A stretch of DNA of 64,000 nt from Ctenosaura bakeri (taxonomy: Eukaryota > Chordata > Lepidosauria > Squamata > Iguanidae). How positions within the stretch are numbered: the stretch's first letter is position 1; each line of letters begins with the position of its first letter. This document shows, piece by piece, positions 33,675 to 44,130 of the stretch. The notes under the pieces were generated by a model that was given only the letters and a program-made list of their open reading frames with translations, had not been told where the DNA came from and did not search any database. The stretch lies in the NCBI GenBank assembly GCA_948474755.1, contig CAOLHI010000078.1:806001-870000 (forward strand), read 5' to 3'. A program made the translations under genes and the position numbers.

Positions 33675-35063
33675 GTAAGTTTTCATTTCTGGAAGAAGTG
33701 AAAATTCAGAACATCAAGCTTTGGTTATTGGGTATGTCAGTTACAACTATTACTAGTTCAGAAGCAACAAAAAAAGGGCCCCCTGTTAGTTTCTTGCTTG
33801 TTAAACAGAATTACGGTAGTCTTCCAAGTTTCACATTAAATTTCTCTGAGCCTCTTTAACATTTTAATTACACACAGCAGTCAAGTTTACTGTGTATATG
33901 TTTGTTTACCAGTGGTTGACGCTTGTATGTTGTAGTAAATATATGAGGACAATGGACAAGTGGAGGATAATGGACAAGTGGAGAAGATCTACAGCTTCTT
34001 CTCAGTGCATGTTTCATGCATACTCCTGAGTGTTTTGAGGTGCACACCTTCCCTTCTCACTTTCTATGTTTATTTTTTTTTCACAAGATCTTAACTTTCA
34101 TTACATCAAGAAGCTTAGTTTTCACAGAGCTTAGAAATTTACTTGTGGCTCAGGTGGAAAGTTTCAGGAGGCCAGGTTGAGCAGTCCTGATGCACTCAAA
34201 AGTATGTTTCTTTGGTCTCGTTTTTACTGTTTACATTATGTTCTTTCAGAAACTGGAATTTTTATGGGTCTTCCAGTGGTGCTCCTAGATGTCAATTAGG
34301 TCCCCATCCATTTAATTTCAGCAGTATGGCAGCAAAACTTGAAAATGTCAACAACAACAAAAGGCTAATTTTTAACACGAAATTGTTAAATTAAAATGAA
34401 TAAATGTTAAGACATTAGGAGAAATGTATAACATTAGTTATGCTATTTGTTAATAAAAATTGCTAACCGTTAAATCATTAAATGAAAATAAAAAAAGATT
34501 ACTAAAAATGATCAACCTTCCAACCAATTTATTAAAAAGTAACAAATTACAGTAAGGTGAAATTTTCATTGTGTTACTCAAAACCTTAATGTTGTTGGCA
34601 TTTAATAATATGAAAACAGCACGTTTTAATCTTTTTTTGCCAGTGGAGGAGGGAGGACTTTAAGAAATCAGGAGCTACCAATACACATTTGACCATTTTT
34701 TCCAGGCTGTGTATCAGCAATAGCAATGGAAGTTACATTCCTATACCACTTATCAGTGCTAAGCACTCCCTAAACAGTTTACAATGCATGTTAGCTAATT
34801 GCCCCCAACAAGCTGGGTACTCATTTTACCGACCTATGGAAGGATGGAAGGCTGAGTCAACCTGGAGCCCTGTAGGACTGAACTCACAATGTTGTGGCTG
34901 CGGTACCAGCATTTAACCACTGCACCACCAGGGCATCAGATGCACCAAGAGACAAGCCACTCAGGATGCTAAAATGCAGAAGCCAAATGCTTTTCTCTTG
35001 TGTCATTGCTGGTTCCCCTTCCTATCCCAAACATTCATGCTTTGCATCCTTCTGTTTCCATAG
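33675..35063 (+). other. EEPD1: EEPD1 last intron, 1.4 kb
   Basis: It contains a small direct duplication of AATGGACAAGTGGA at 33950-33982 and a minus-strand SINE at 34725-34940. The middle (34330-34620) is A/T-rich unique sequence. Confidence 0.9.
34725..34940 (-). mobile_element. tRNA-derived SINE (squamate type), minus orientation
   Basis: It is the reverse complement of the 26568 family: a box-A region near 34935 (from GCACCACCAGGGC), a B box near 34890, the reversed GGGTACTCATTTTACCGACC, and a 3' end at about 34725. Confidence 0.8.
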
Positions 35064-35263
35064 GTCACTGGGCAGTTGTGAGAGAAGGCCTTACAAACCC
35101 CTGGATCCCTGATAACTGGTCATGGGGTGGAGTAGCGTCGAGCCATTGCCCAGTGTTAGCTGAATTTTACACAGAGAAGGACTGGAATAAGAAGGATGTG
35201 ACTCGAAATGGAAATGGAGTGATAGTGGAAAACAGCGATTTGAACATTAAACATGAACGATGA
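35064..35263 (+). CDS. EEPD1: EEPD1 terminal coding exon
   Basis: After acceptor TTTCCATAG the exon reads GHWAVVREGLTNPWIPDNWS, then GVASSHCPVLAEFYTEKDW, and ends NIKHER with a TGA at 35261-35263. The SSHCPV block contains the C-terminal catalytic His of DNase I-fold enzymes; most relatives have SDH, so the Asp of the usual Asp-His pair is replaced by Ser. The six exons in the window total 826 bp, giving one base of a split codon plus 274 residues and the stop. They include most EEP active-site motifs but not the first, which lies in the large upstream exon. Confidence 0.96.
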
Positions 35264-35535
35264 TGAGAGAAAATGCAAACTTCCATTCCCTTTCCTAGAA
35301 GGGATTGCTTTGCTCAAGGCCTGATGGTGAACCAGAACTGCCTTTCTTCTCATTTACAAAGAATCAGCTTCTGCTTTTAACACCCCCCCCTTCCCATCCT
35401 ACCTCTGTACCCCTTTATGGATGTTTTAGGGTATCCTGTTGCTATGGAGATATTTGTGACTTTTTATGGAGACACAATCAACACTTTTATGCTTGGATAC
35501 CTGGATGACTTCAAATAAAATGCACTTTTTAATAC
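35264..35535 (+). other. EEPD1: EEPD1 3' untranslated region
   Basis: The sequence between the TGA and the poly(A) signal is about 250 bp and includes a run of eight or more C near 35380. Cleavage is expected 10-30 bases after 35519. The exact end cannot be read from sequence. Confidence 0.75.
35514..35519 (+). terminator. EEPD1: EEPD1 poly(A) signal AATAAA
   Basis: A canonical AATAAA hexamer lies 251 bp past the stop and is followed by a T-rich and GT-containing stretch (TTTTTAATACTGTATGTTC), a suitable downstream element. Confidence 0.8.
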
Positions 35536-36214
35536 TGTATGTTCATGCTTTCTGATTTCTGTTAAAATGTAACAATAATAGAGGTGACTCTCAAAAGGGC
35601 AGATTTGCATAACTAGTTTTTAATGTATTCTGTGATATGCTGTATAGAAGAGTTGCCTCGTGAATGTTGCAACATGATATAATCTCATCCTATCACTTCC
35701 AGTAGACTCTTGGAATTTGGGTCTGTTCATGACCTGCGTATTTCTGGCAGCACTCTGAAACACCCATTGAAAACTTGGTCATCATACACTTTGGTTTGAT
35801 CAGTGACCCATAACATTATATCATCCACTGATGAAACTGAGATCTGAACGTCCATTATTATGCCATCAAACACTCCAGGCCATGTGTAACATTTGCTGAC
35901 TTTAAGTGGCATTAAAAAGATATGGAAGACCTTCCGCCGGTGAAACAGTGGGTTGGATCCAGATTTAATTATATTTAGGACACACCCATTGAAATTGATG
36001 GAACAGGTTAAAGTCCCATTAGTTCCAGTGGATTTGCTCAAAATAGGACAAATGCTTTTTTTTCCTTTTTCCTTTTACTTTCATGAAGGCTGCTTCATAG
36101 ATTCCAGTTCTCATTATTTTCCATTGGAGATTTGTACTATGTATTGATAAAACTCTTAACATTTGAAGAACTTGACATTTAGGGAGGGAAATCTTGTTCA
36201 CCACAGAAATATAC

Positions 36215-36515
36215 AGGTAGGTGGTGCTCAGTTGTTTTTATAGTGTATATAGGTCAATGTGACTTCCAACAGAAAGGCTGAAGTCAGTTCCTTCCACTGA
36301 AATATAGCCCACCGTGCCTGGTATTCATTCACAGTCTCTTATCGAAGTACTAACCCTGGCTGACCCTATTTAGCTTCCAAGATCAGACAGGATCTGGTGT
36401 CTTTAGGGTATTTAGAAAGAAATTGGCAAAACCACCTCTGAGTATTCCTTGCCTAAGAAAATCCTGTGAAATTCATGGGGCTGCCATTAGTCAACAAGTG
36501 ACTTGAAGGGACGAA
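36215..36515. mobile_element. 5S-derived SINE (-) head to head with SINE tail (+)
   Basis: From about 36400 down to 36304 the - strand carries 5S-rRNA-like sequence: CTGATCTTGGAAGCTAAATA, then a GGTTAGTACTTCGATAAGAG block. It continues leftward into a short body. From 36405 to 36515 the + strand shows a SINE tail (ACCACCTCTGAGTATTCCTT to CAAGTGACTTGAAGG) without its own head. This is an inverted arrangement of two related copies. It is not a 5S gene, because many internal positions are altered. Confidence 0.65.
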
Positions 36516-37555
36516 CATTCTGTGACATAATGTGCATGAAAACCAAAGTATAAATTTACTCGATGATAATTTGCACAATACAGCAAGCTCCCACCTTTCA
36601 AGGCCCCGTTATCTGACAACTCACTCTTTTGCTGCTTCGAAATTAAGGACAAGTTCCAGTAATGGAGTTCTGCTCTTTCATCAGTTCTTGCCTATGGAGG
36701 CTTGCTTGGAGGCCCTCACACTCGTGCTGCCTGCAAGGCAGGCAGAGGCAGGGGGTGGGGAGGGTGCCAAGCCAGCTGAGAGACTTTGGAAGCAGCATAC
36801 ATGTGGTCAGCTCCAAGTGAGCCTCCATAAATCCTTCATGCTCCCTATAATACAGCACAGGGGTTCCACTTTTCAATCAATTAAATTCCGGCAGTGCTCC
36901 ACTCCCTACCTAACCTGTCAGATAAGTGGGAGAGGCCTGTGTCACAGTCCAAATAAATGAACATGAAAGCTGAACTGTCTTCTGAAAACTGGTTGACTTA
37001 AGAGTCTTAACTTGCCATTTAAGGCACTCACTATCCATTTTCTGTTTTTTAAAGGAATTCTCCTTTTCATACCAAAGAACACCTCTGTCTCCAGGGTAAA
37101 GGTTATGAACTAGCCTGGAAGGTGAACTTTCCATGTCTAACAATTGTAGGGAGTTGTAAACATTGTCTTGGTATCCTTAAAGCATTCGTTAGGTTTGTCT
37201 TTTATGTTTATTCTTCCTGCATCAGGAAGTGTAAATTATCTACTAGATAAACCTCACAACACATACTAATACTGTGGCTTAGCCAGCACACCTCCTTTGG
37301 ACAATATCAGAATATGACAAAGCTGGCTCAGTCCTTATCCTTTGCTTTAAGTAGCTGGGGTCAAAAGTAGGGTCATCTCCTTTTAGAAGAAAACTAAAGA
37401 ATTTTTGAGTACTAATTTAGCACAGTTCCTCACTTTTGTCATGGGTATATTTATCAAATCAGTAATGCAGCTTACACAAATCAGTAAACAGGTTCTGTCA
37501 CAAGTTTTTGATCTTGCATGCTAAAAGTTGTGTGGAGTCTTGAGCACTAAGTTAA

Positions 37556-37761
37556 GGGTTCCATTACACAACACTGTTATAGTGCAATATTCCATTTTAA
37601 TGGCCATGGCAACAATCTGTGGAATCCTGGGATTTGTAGTTTAGTGAGGCCAAAGGGCTTTGTGACTGCGAATTTTAAATGCTCCTGCCTAAACTGCAAA
37701 CCCAGGATTCCATAGGATGTTGCCATGGCAGTTAAAGTATAATATAGCACTGTTAGGGCCC
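37556..37761. mobile_element. PIF/Harbinger-like MITE with TAA duplication
   Basis: GGGTTCCATTACACAACACT at the left and the reversed GGGCCCTAACAGTGCTATAT at the right bound a fold-back of 206 bp. TAA is present at 37553-37555 and 37762-37764. The arms contain TGGAATCCTGGGATTTGTAG and its inverse. Confidence 0.75.
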
Positions 37762-37799
37762 TAATTAAGCACAAGGAAACGTGAAGTTTCCAAACATTC

Positions 37800-38092
37800 T
37801 GAAGCCATGAGGAGGGAAACCCTGCTTTATTTTGCCCAGGCACACCCACCTTCCTTCTCCATGCCTTGGACAATGCGCAAGGGGATGGGGGGAGGTGAAA
37901 TGCATATACTCACCTTCCTTTTCTGCACACAGTGCTCCCACTCCCACTCCTTTTGCCAAGGCATGGAGAAGAAATGCGTGTCTGGGCAAAAGGGAAGAGA
38001 ATGGGAGGAGGAGAGTGGAGGGAAGACACATGCGTAAGTTGCAAATAAACACATAAATGTCAAACCCATGAATGTGGAGGGAGGACTGTATT
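37800..38092. mobile_element. mariner-like MITE, left end unclear
   Basis: The right end CATGAATGTGGAGGGAGGAC followed by TGTA matches the right terminus of the 7802/21004 family. Inside it, GCCCAGGCACACCCACCTTC near 37839 is answered by the reverse of GAAATGCGTGTCTGGGC near 37973. A matching left terminus was not found, so the start is approximate. Confidence 0.5.
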
Positions 38093-39514
38093 TTGTAATG
38101 CAGTGTTTCCACTATTTCAAATTTTTCAAAAAGAAAGGCCAGGGAGATCAGATTTTGTTCTTGCCACCTCATCCCCACAGATTTATCATTCATAGCTGCT
38201 TACTTCAGTGATAAAATCTGTTTTGTAAGGAACATGTGTAATCTACTTAATAGTAAACAGGTCCATCTTCCAAAATCTAAGGATAGAGGTGTGCTGGCAC
38301 AGGAAGATGTCTACTGCCTTTGGTGAAGCTATGTTAAATCTCTGACTCACAAAGTAAAACAAAATGGTGCAGAGAACTAAAAAGAATAATACTGTAAAAA
38401 CTTAACTCTGGACACTTGATTCTTTTAGTTTATTTCACATGTATTCCTGTTTATTCCTAGTGAATTATGTGTCCCAGTTTTGAGATGTGATATTACCATT
38501 CACATCAGAGTATGACAATAAACTAACTTCTGCCATGAAATGTTTTATCCTATGAAAAGAATGAAATGGTTCTGAGACAAAGGTCAAAACACAATTTAAA
38601 AGACAGATGTGTACATCTTTAAAGATGGACTGAGTGTGGGGCACTGACAAGCAACACACAGTTAATGCAGATGTCACTTGACATTTCACTGGCAGATAGC
38701 ACAGCTGAATCCATTACTAACATGTAAAAAGATGTTTTAGAGACCATCATACAAATTTTTTCTTTTTTCAAATGCCCCATAACATACTTATCACAGATCA
38801 AGGAGTCATCCTTTTGCAAAGAGGAGGAGTTGTGCTTTTAACAAACTTGATATAGCAGCCAGGTTTTTCTGACAGAAACTTCAGAACCATCTGCCAAAGT
38901 GATTTCACAGCCCCGAATCTGCCAGGACTGGATTCTGAGGTGGGATTTCCCAAAGATCTCTTCAAAAAGGAAGACTAAATTACCAAGTCATGAAACCAGG
39001 AGTGATGGTACAATCCCTTTGGAACCTGAATCAGGCCACTGCTTTGCCCAAAGCAATTTCCTCTTCAGGGGGTTCTCAGTCGTAAAGGCAAGAACAATTT
39101 GAGTCATTCCGTAGTTGAAAATACTCTGTAGCTCCACTCTAGGCAGACTTCGCCAGATCCTGGTGGGGGATATGAGAGCTCAGGCTTGGAATTCCACTGG
39201 ATTGGCTTCTGTCTTTCCCCAGAACCAAACCAGGTTTTACAGAGCCAGTTTTTAAAATATATTTATTTCGGCTGGAACAAATACTAAATGGTTCTTGTGG
39301 AAGATCAGAATCTTCCAGGTCTGGAGAAGCATGCTGTGGGCTCAAGACTCATAAAGAATAAGATATCACAACTCGTATCCATAGAACTGTTTATTACAAT
39401 TGCCAGTCAATTGACAGAAATGGTGAACTGACCAAAGATACACTCGCTTCTAATATATTTTCATATCTGAAACATCAGGGTGAGAATGAGACCTCTTAAA
39501 AATGCTGTTAAGAG

Positions 39515-39594
39515 CAGAGCTTGAAGAAGTTACTTTCCACATGCCATGAAGCGTGGGGGATTCTGGGACTATGAAAGTAACCTTGAAAGCTCTG
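39515..39594. mobile_element. 80-bp hAT-like MITE
   Basis: CAGAGCTTGAAGAAGTTACT and the reversed right end CAGAGCTTTCAAGGTTACTT are terminal inverted repeats. Flanking 8-mers GTTAAGAG (39507-39514) and GTCAAGAG (39595-39602) differ at one base. The centre contains a TTCTGGGA core. Confidence 0.75.
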
Positions 39595-40561
39595 GTCAAG
39601 AGTACAGAATCCTGGGCTGACTGGTCTTCCAGCTGGCAGTATCAGGTTACTCCTTAAACTCTAATTGCTCTTTTAATGAAAATTACTAAAGCTCTATTAA
39701 GTACTGAAGATGTCTTTTCAGCCATACATAACCATCACTAAACTTTCTGAGCAGACTCATCTGTACGCAGTACTACTTTTCAACCTCTACTTCAGAATAT
39801 ACTCACTATTATCTTACATTTGCCACCATATCCCTAAACAGTTAACAAAGCTGCCAATACCTTTCTACAACTTGCATGTAAAGATAGAATGAAGCTAATT
39901 TTAACAAATAGCGCAATACATTTATCTGGCTAAATGACACATACTACATTGACTACCAGATTCTTGACTTGTACTGAACTACATGTATACGCTCAAATAA
40001 TGTGACACAAATACTGTTAAGTTTATATGGCACCCTATTTAAATTTTAAGGCCCACTCTTGATAGAAAACGAGACAACTGTTGGGTTTACAATAACTGGG
40101 CAGAGCAAAGCAACTAAGGCTGGATTTGTACATTGATGTACCACAATTATTTTTTGTGCCTACGGTAACTTCTAGCTCTATTACAAATAGCAGTACTTTG
40201 AATACAAGTGTCATGAACAGTAACAAGACTTCAGAATCATACTATGGGAAATCATGTTGTGGATGAAGTGCAGCACATTAATGTATAAATCCATCCATAG
40301 CTTTCTGTAACTAAGGTTTTGATTGATGCAGAGTAATGTGGAGGAATCATTTTCCTGACGAAAATACAGATAACTATGATTGCTGATATTTAAAGAGTTG
40401 AATAATTGGGTCAAGAAAAATTATTAAGAGAAAATAAGATGCCTTGAGAAGAAAAAATGTAATGAAGATATTTATTAAATAAATAAATAAAGGCAAATTA
40501 TTTTAGTTAAAAAAAGTGTAATCTTCAGATAAAAATGTGCTTCTGCACATTTCTCTTAACC

Positions 40562-40740
40562 AGGATGGGAAATCATGTGGCCTTCCAACTTTGGTCTGAA
40601 TGCAACTCCTAGGAGCCCTAGCCAACACAGCCCTCCAGCTTTGGTTTGAATGCAACTCTTAACAGCCCTAGCCTAAACTGTCAATGGTGAGGAATGCTAA
40701 AGTCCAAAAACATTTGGAAGGCTGTATAATTTCCATCTCT
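40562..40740. repeat. palindromic MITE-like element with internal duplication
   Basis: The left arm carries two successive copies of a roughly 50-bp block (CCAACTTTGGTCTGAATGCA, then CCAGCTTTGGTTTGAATGCA). The single right arm (TAAAGTCCAAAAACATTTGG) is inverted relative to them. Confidence 0.65.
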
Positions 40741-43700
40741 TGGCTTAAGGCTTCCTTGATGCAAATCCATTGTTTTCAATGGTAGTATCCTAGGATGAAT
40801 GAACATTTTACCTGAGCAATGGGAAATGAACTGTTCATGTACTACGGTGCTTGAGGCAGCCAAGGTTAGGGTTTTTTCCCCCTATCCTTTTCGTAACAGG
40901 TACTGGTGGGACAATGCCTAAAAGAAAGCCTGTCCCATCCCCATGGGCTCAATCATCACTGTATGTATCAATATGCTACCACATTTTCCTGTGCAACTAT
41001 GGATAAAGACGTTTGCCAATCTCCTCTTGACCTGTCAGTTTCTGGCAGTGCAGTCTCAAAGGACTGAGACGGCAGATTGGAGCAAGGAAAGGGGAAGAAA
41101 TACAAAAGAGAGGGAGGAGCTAAGCAGTAGTATATAAATTTGTGCTACACTAGGACCTGAGATAATTTTTCTTTTTCTGATACCATGGTGTTATTTCAGG
41201 TCTGTAGTAATGTATGAAACAACAACCTGCAATCTACTGTCTGCTAAATATCATTAAAACTGGTCCAGGAGCATATACAATGCTGCTTTATGTTTTGTTC
41301 TCATGATTTGTGCGTGGCTTATGCTGCTGGTATGCTTTATTTACAGTACAGTGACAGAGTGTTCATGCAAATTAGCAGAGCTGGATGTAAACATGCAAAA
41401 TCAGAGGTGATAAATATAAAAAACGTGTATCTGTTCAAAACAGAGCATTCAACAGTTGATTCTGATGTACTGAGATAAAAAGAGACTTCCAGTTAAATTC
41501 AGTGAGTTCAGGAGTATATCCCACAATTCCAAGCTATAAACAGTATTAATAATAGAAAATTAAGGCTACTGTATTGGTCCATGTTTTGTAAAGTGTTCTG
41601 GTTGAAAACTATTTGAATTCATCATTCCATTTACACAATGCCATTTTTAGGCATTTAGCTTTGTGGATTATGCAACATTTTCAATGTCCTCTAGGTAAAT
41701 GAGATTTTTATTATAAGCCTTTAGACAACACAAATCTGTATCTACTTTTAACTTTCCAACTGGAAAGATCTTCACTGTGCTTGAATGCATTTTGATGAGT
41801 ATGCTGTAGTTATATTTGAATTTGCTGTAGTGTTACCTGATCAATGAATACAAGATTCTTTAAGACTAGATAAACAGAATGGCAAAGGGGGTTGCAGATT
41901 CTGTCCTAGAACTCTTACAGGATTTCACTATAGGCAGCTTTTCAAAAAACCGCAGGTCATTCAATATCATTGTGCTATTTGAGCAATCTGAAAATGTACA
42001 AAGGAAACATGCTTTGCCTTTGTAGTGATTACAAAGCACCAAAATCCTAATAGAAAGTAAAACATGTTTCTGATGACACATGAGCACTTCAGTTGCTGTG
42101 CACCTTACCTGAGTGATGGTCATATGTAAATAATTGTTCTCCTTATGCTCAGAGTGAAATGCATTCCTATTTCCATTAAAAGATCCATCCAAAGAGTTCA
42201 ACAGAGTTCTGATGAATATAGCAATGCAGAGGAATGAACATCTACCTCACTAACATATACAGGAAGTTGTCTATACCTATGGCCCTGTTGTACTGGAGGG
42301 GACTGACAATCTCTCGCAGCATGGGCCTGACTTTTCTCACTGCCATCAGTCTTGCAGTGAATTTCACAGGCACAGGTCTTACTGCAGAACAGTCTCATGG
42401 TCAAGAAGCGCTGGAGAGAGTACCCTTTGTAAAAAGAGAATGATGGCATACGAACAAAATGAACAATACATGGAGTGGTTCAGGAAACACCCCCGGGGAG
42501 GGGTATCCTAGACAGGTGAGATACTGGCTGGGTACATCAGCACTGAAACTAAAGTCAACTACTTCCAGATGGAAAACTAGTTACCAAGTAAGTTTGGGCC
42601 ACTAACAAGAAAGGCACACCTGTATTTAGAAAGGCAGATGTACATTCATTTCATGGCCACTATGCATAACTTACACTGATTAATAAAGAATGTATATAAT
42701 ATAGCAGAGTGGGGCTTGTGCACCACATAAAAACCTGAGATCTCTACATCTTACACACTCATGTAGGAAACTTGATTCTAAACATCATCCTCTGTTTTCC
42801 CTTGCAAACCAGCAACATATGCTCCAAAATAAAAGCAGAAAGGGATGTGTCTTTAGCTGGAATGATGCTTCCTGAAATTATTACGCAAGATAGTGAAAGG
42901 CTCTTATGACTCTATGTCATGGAACATCATGAACACTGGCAGCAAATATTTTTCATTGACTACTGATTCCCATACCTCTCCTCTCCTGACTGAAATATAA
43001 GGGGGAAAAAGGATCCCACTGAAGCCAATAACACTTTGTCATTGTGAAGATTAAAGCTTTGTGGGAACATACAATCAACTAATTATGGAACAATCTAACA
43101 AGACTTTTCCAAGGTATTAACTTCTATGGCCATGATTGCATAATAAAGCTTCCCTGACCTTTCTACTATGTGGTAGTGACATTATAGGCCCCACAGATAA
43201 AAAGGACTCTTTTCAGTCTCAAAAGGCCTACTTCAGAAGATCACACTGTAGTTTGCCTGATCTCTCTCAATAACATCACCACCCACAATATATCAGCTCT
43301 GATATGAAGAACCTAAGCCAACATACAAAAGGAAACTAGTAGTGAAAGATAGTTAACTTCTTATAGGAGTAATTGATTTATATCTATACATACACTCTCC
43401 AGGGAAGGAAGCAGGGAACATACACCGCATTAAGGATGGCTGACATAGCAAATATATAGAAGTTCTCTCACTTTTTGAAAACTGTGGTGAAATATTGCTG
43501 AGTACCACATCCAACATACAAGCCAATCAGGGTTACAAAGTAGAAAATCTTAGCAATAAAAGCATTAAATACTAAAATGAAAACTGTTATATGCCTTAAA
43601 TGAACCAATTCAAAAACAATTCTGTAAAGGTTAATATGGTAGAACCTACACAAAAGCATTCTTAAAGGTTATGACTGTGTTACAGCTATAATTTAAGCTT

Positions 43701-43889
43701 GTAAATTTACAACATCTTTTGTATACCTTGAGAGAAGGGTAAAAAAACTGAAAGTAAGTGACTTCTGGATCTGTAGCTGTGGTTTTCCTTTCTTTAAAGG
43801 AAAACAAAAGAAGCAGATCTAAAGAAAACAGATTTTGCCAGGCGCCAAAAATATATTAGTGCATCTGAGTTAGGTCTCTACATCTCCCA

Positions 43890-43940
43890 GAGTTTAAAAA
43901 AAAAAGCAAAGCAAAGCAAAGGAAAAGAAAGGAAAGGAGA
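43890..43940. repeat. A-rich (GCAAA)n / (GGAAA)n tract
   Basis: A run of A is followed by GCAAA and GGAAA units. It lies about 30 bp beyond the MATCAP2 stop, so it is probably in the 3' UTR, where it would be T/C-rich in the transcript. Confidence 0.8.
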
Positions 43941-43968
43941 GAGCAGGTGAATAAAAAGAGTGGCTGGC

Positions 43969-44130
43969 TTAGGGCACAAGAGACTGAAGCTCAGGATCAG
44001 ACAGCTCATTGACTTCCATGATCTTTTCCAAATGTTCCATGTACCGGCCATAGTCTTGCAAAAAGTGTGGCACCCTCATGTTCTCAGTCATCCCTAAATC
44101 CTTCAGACGATCCACATCCTCATAGGAGAC
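43969..44130 (-). CDS. MATCAP2: MATCAP2 coding exon 7 (terminal)
   Basis: On the - strand, after acceptor AACGTTTAG, 53 codons read VSYEDVDRLKDLGMTENMRV, then PHFLQDYGRYMEHLEKIMEV, and end QSLVP before TAA (43971-43969). This is the conserved C-terminal helical end of the MATCAP/TMCP tubulin carboxypeptidase family; residues are about 482-534 of the assembled protein. It joins exon 6 at a codon boundary. MATCAP enzymes remove C-terminal residues from tubulin tails. MATCAP2 is the KIAA0895 paralogue rather than KIAA0895L, judged from its long N-terminal exon and its place next to EEPD1. Confidence 0.93.
   Translation of the reverse strand, partial: VSYEDVDRLKDLGMTENMRVPHFLQDYGRYMEHLEKIMEVNELSDPELQSLVP

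Larger units (their letters stand above)
35536..43968. other. convergent intergenic region including the MATCAP2 3' UTR
   Basis: No coding exon was recognised. The left half carries SINE, Harbinger-, mariner- and hAT-like elements. The right part (about 39600-43968) is poorer in repeats and probably includes the MATCAP2 3' UTR on the - strand. Minus-strand AATAAA hexamers (TTTATT on +) occur at 41707-41712, 41336-41341, 40471-40476 and 39390-39395. I cannot tell which is used. Confidence 0.6.

Noticed and set aside
36304..36400. Possible 5S rRNA gene
   Set aside because: Many substitutions in the internal control region and linkage to a SINE-type body show it is a 5S-derived SINE.
36532..36960. 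142-codon open frame on the + strand
   Set aside because: It lies in convergent intergenic sequence with no family signature, and an opposite-strand frame of similar quality overlaps it.
37765..38193. Overlapping 142- and 76-codon frames
   Set aside because: They fall in the inverted-repeat interior of a mariner-like MITE; three frames are open at once.
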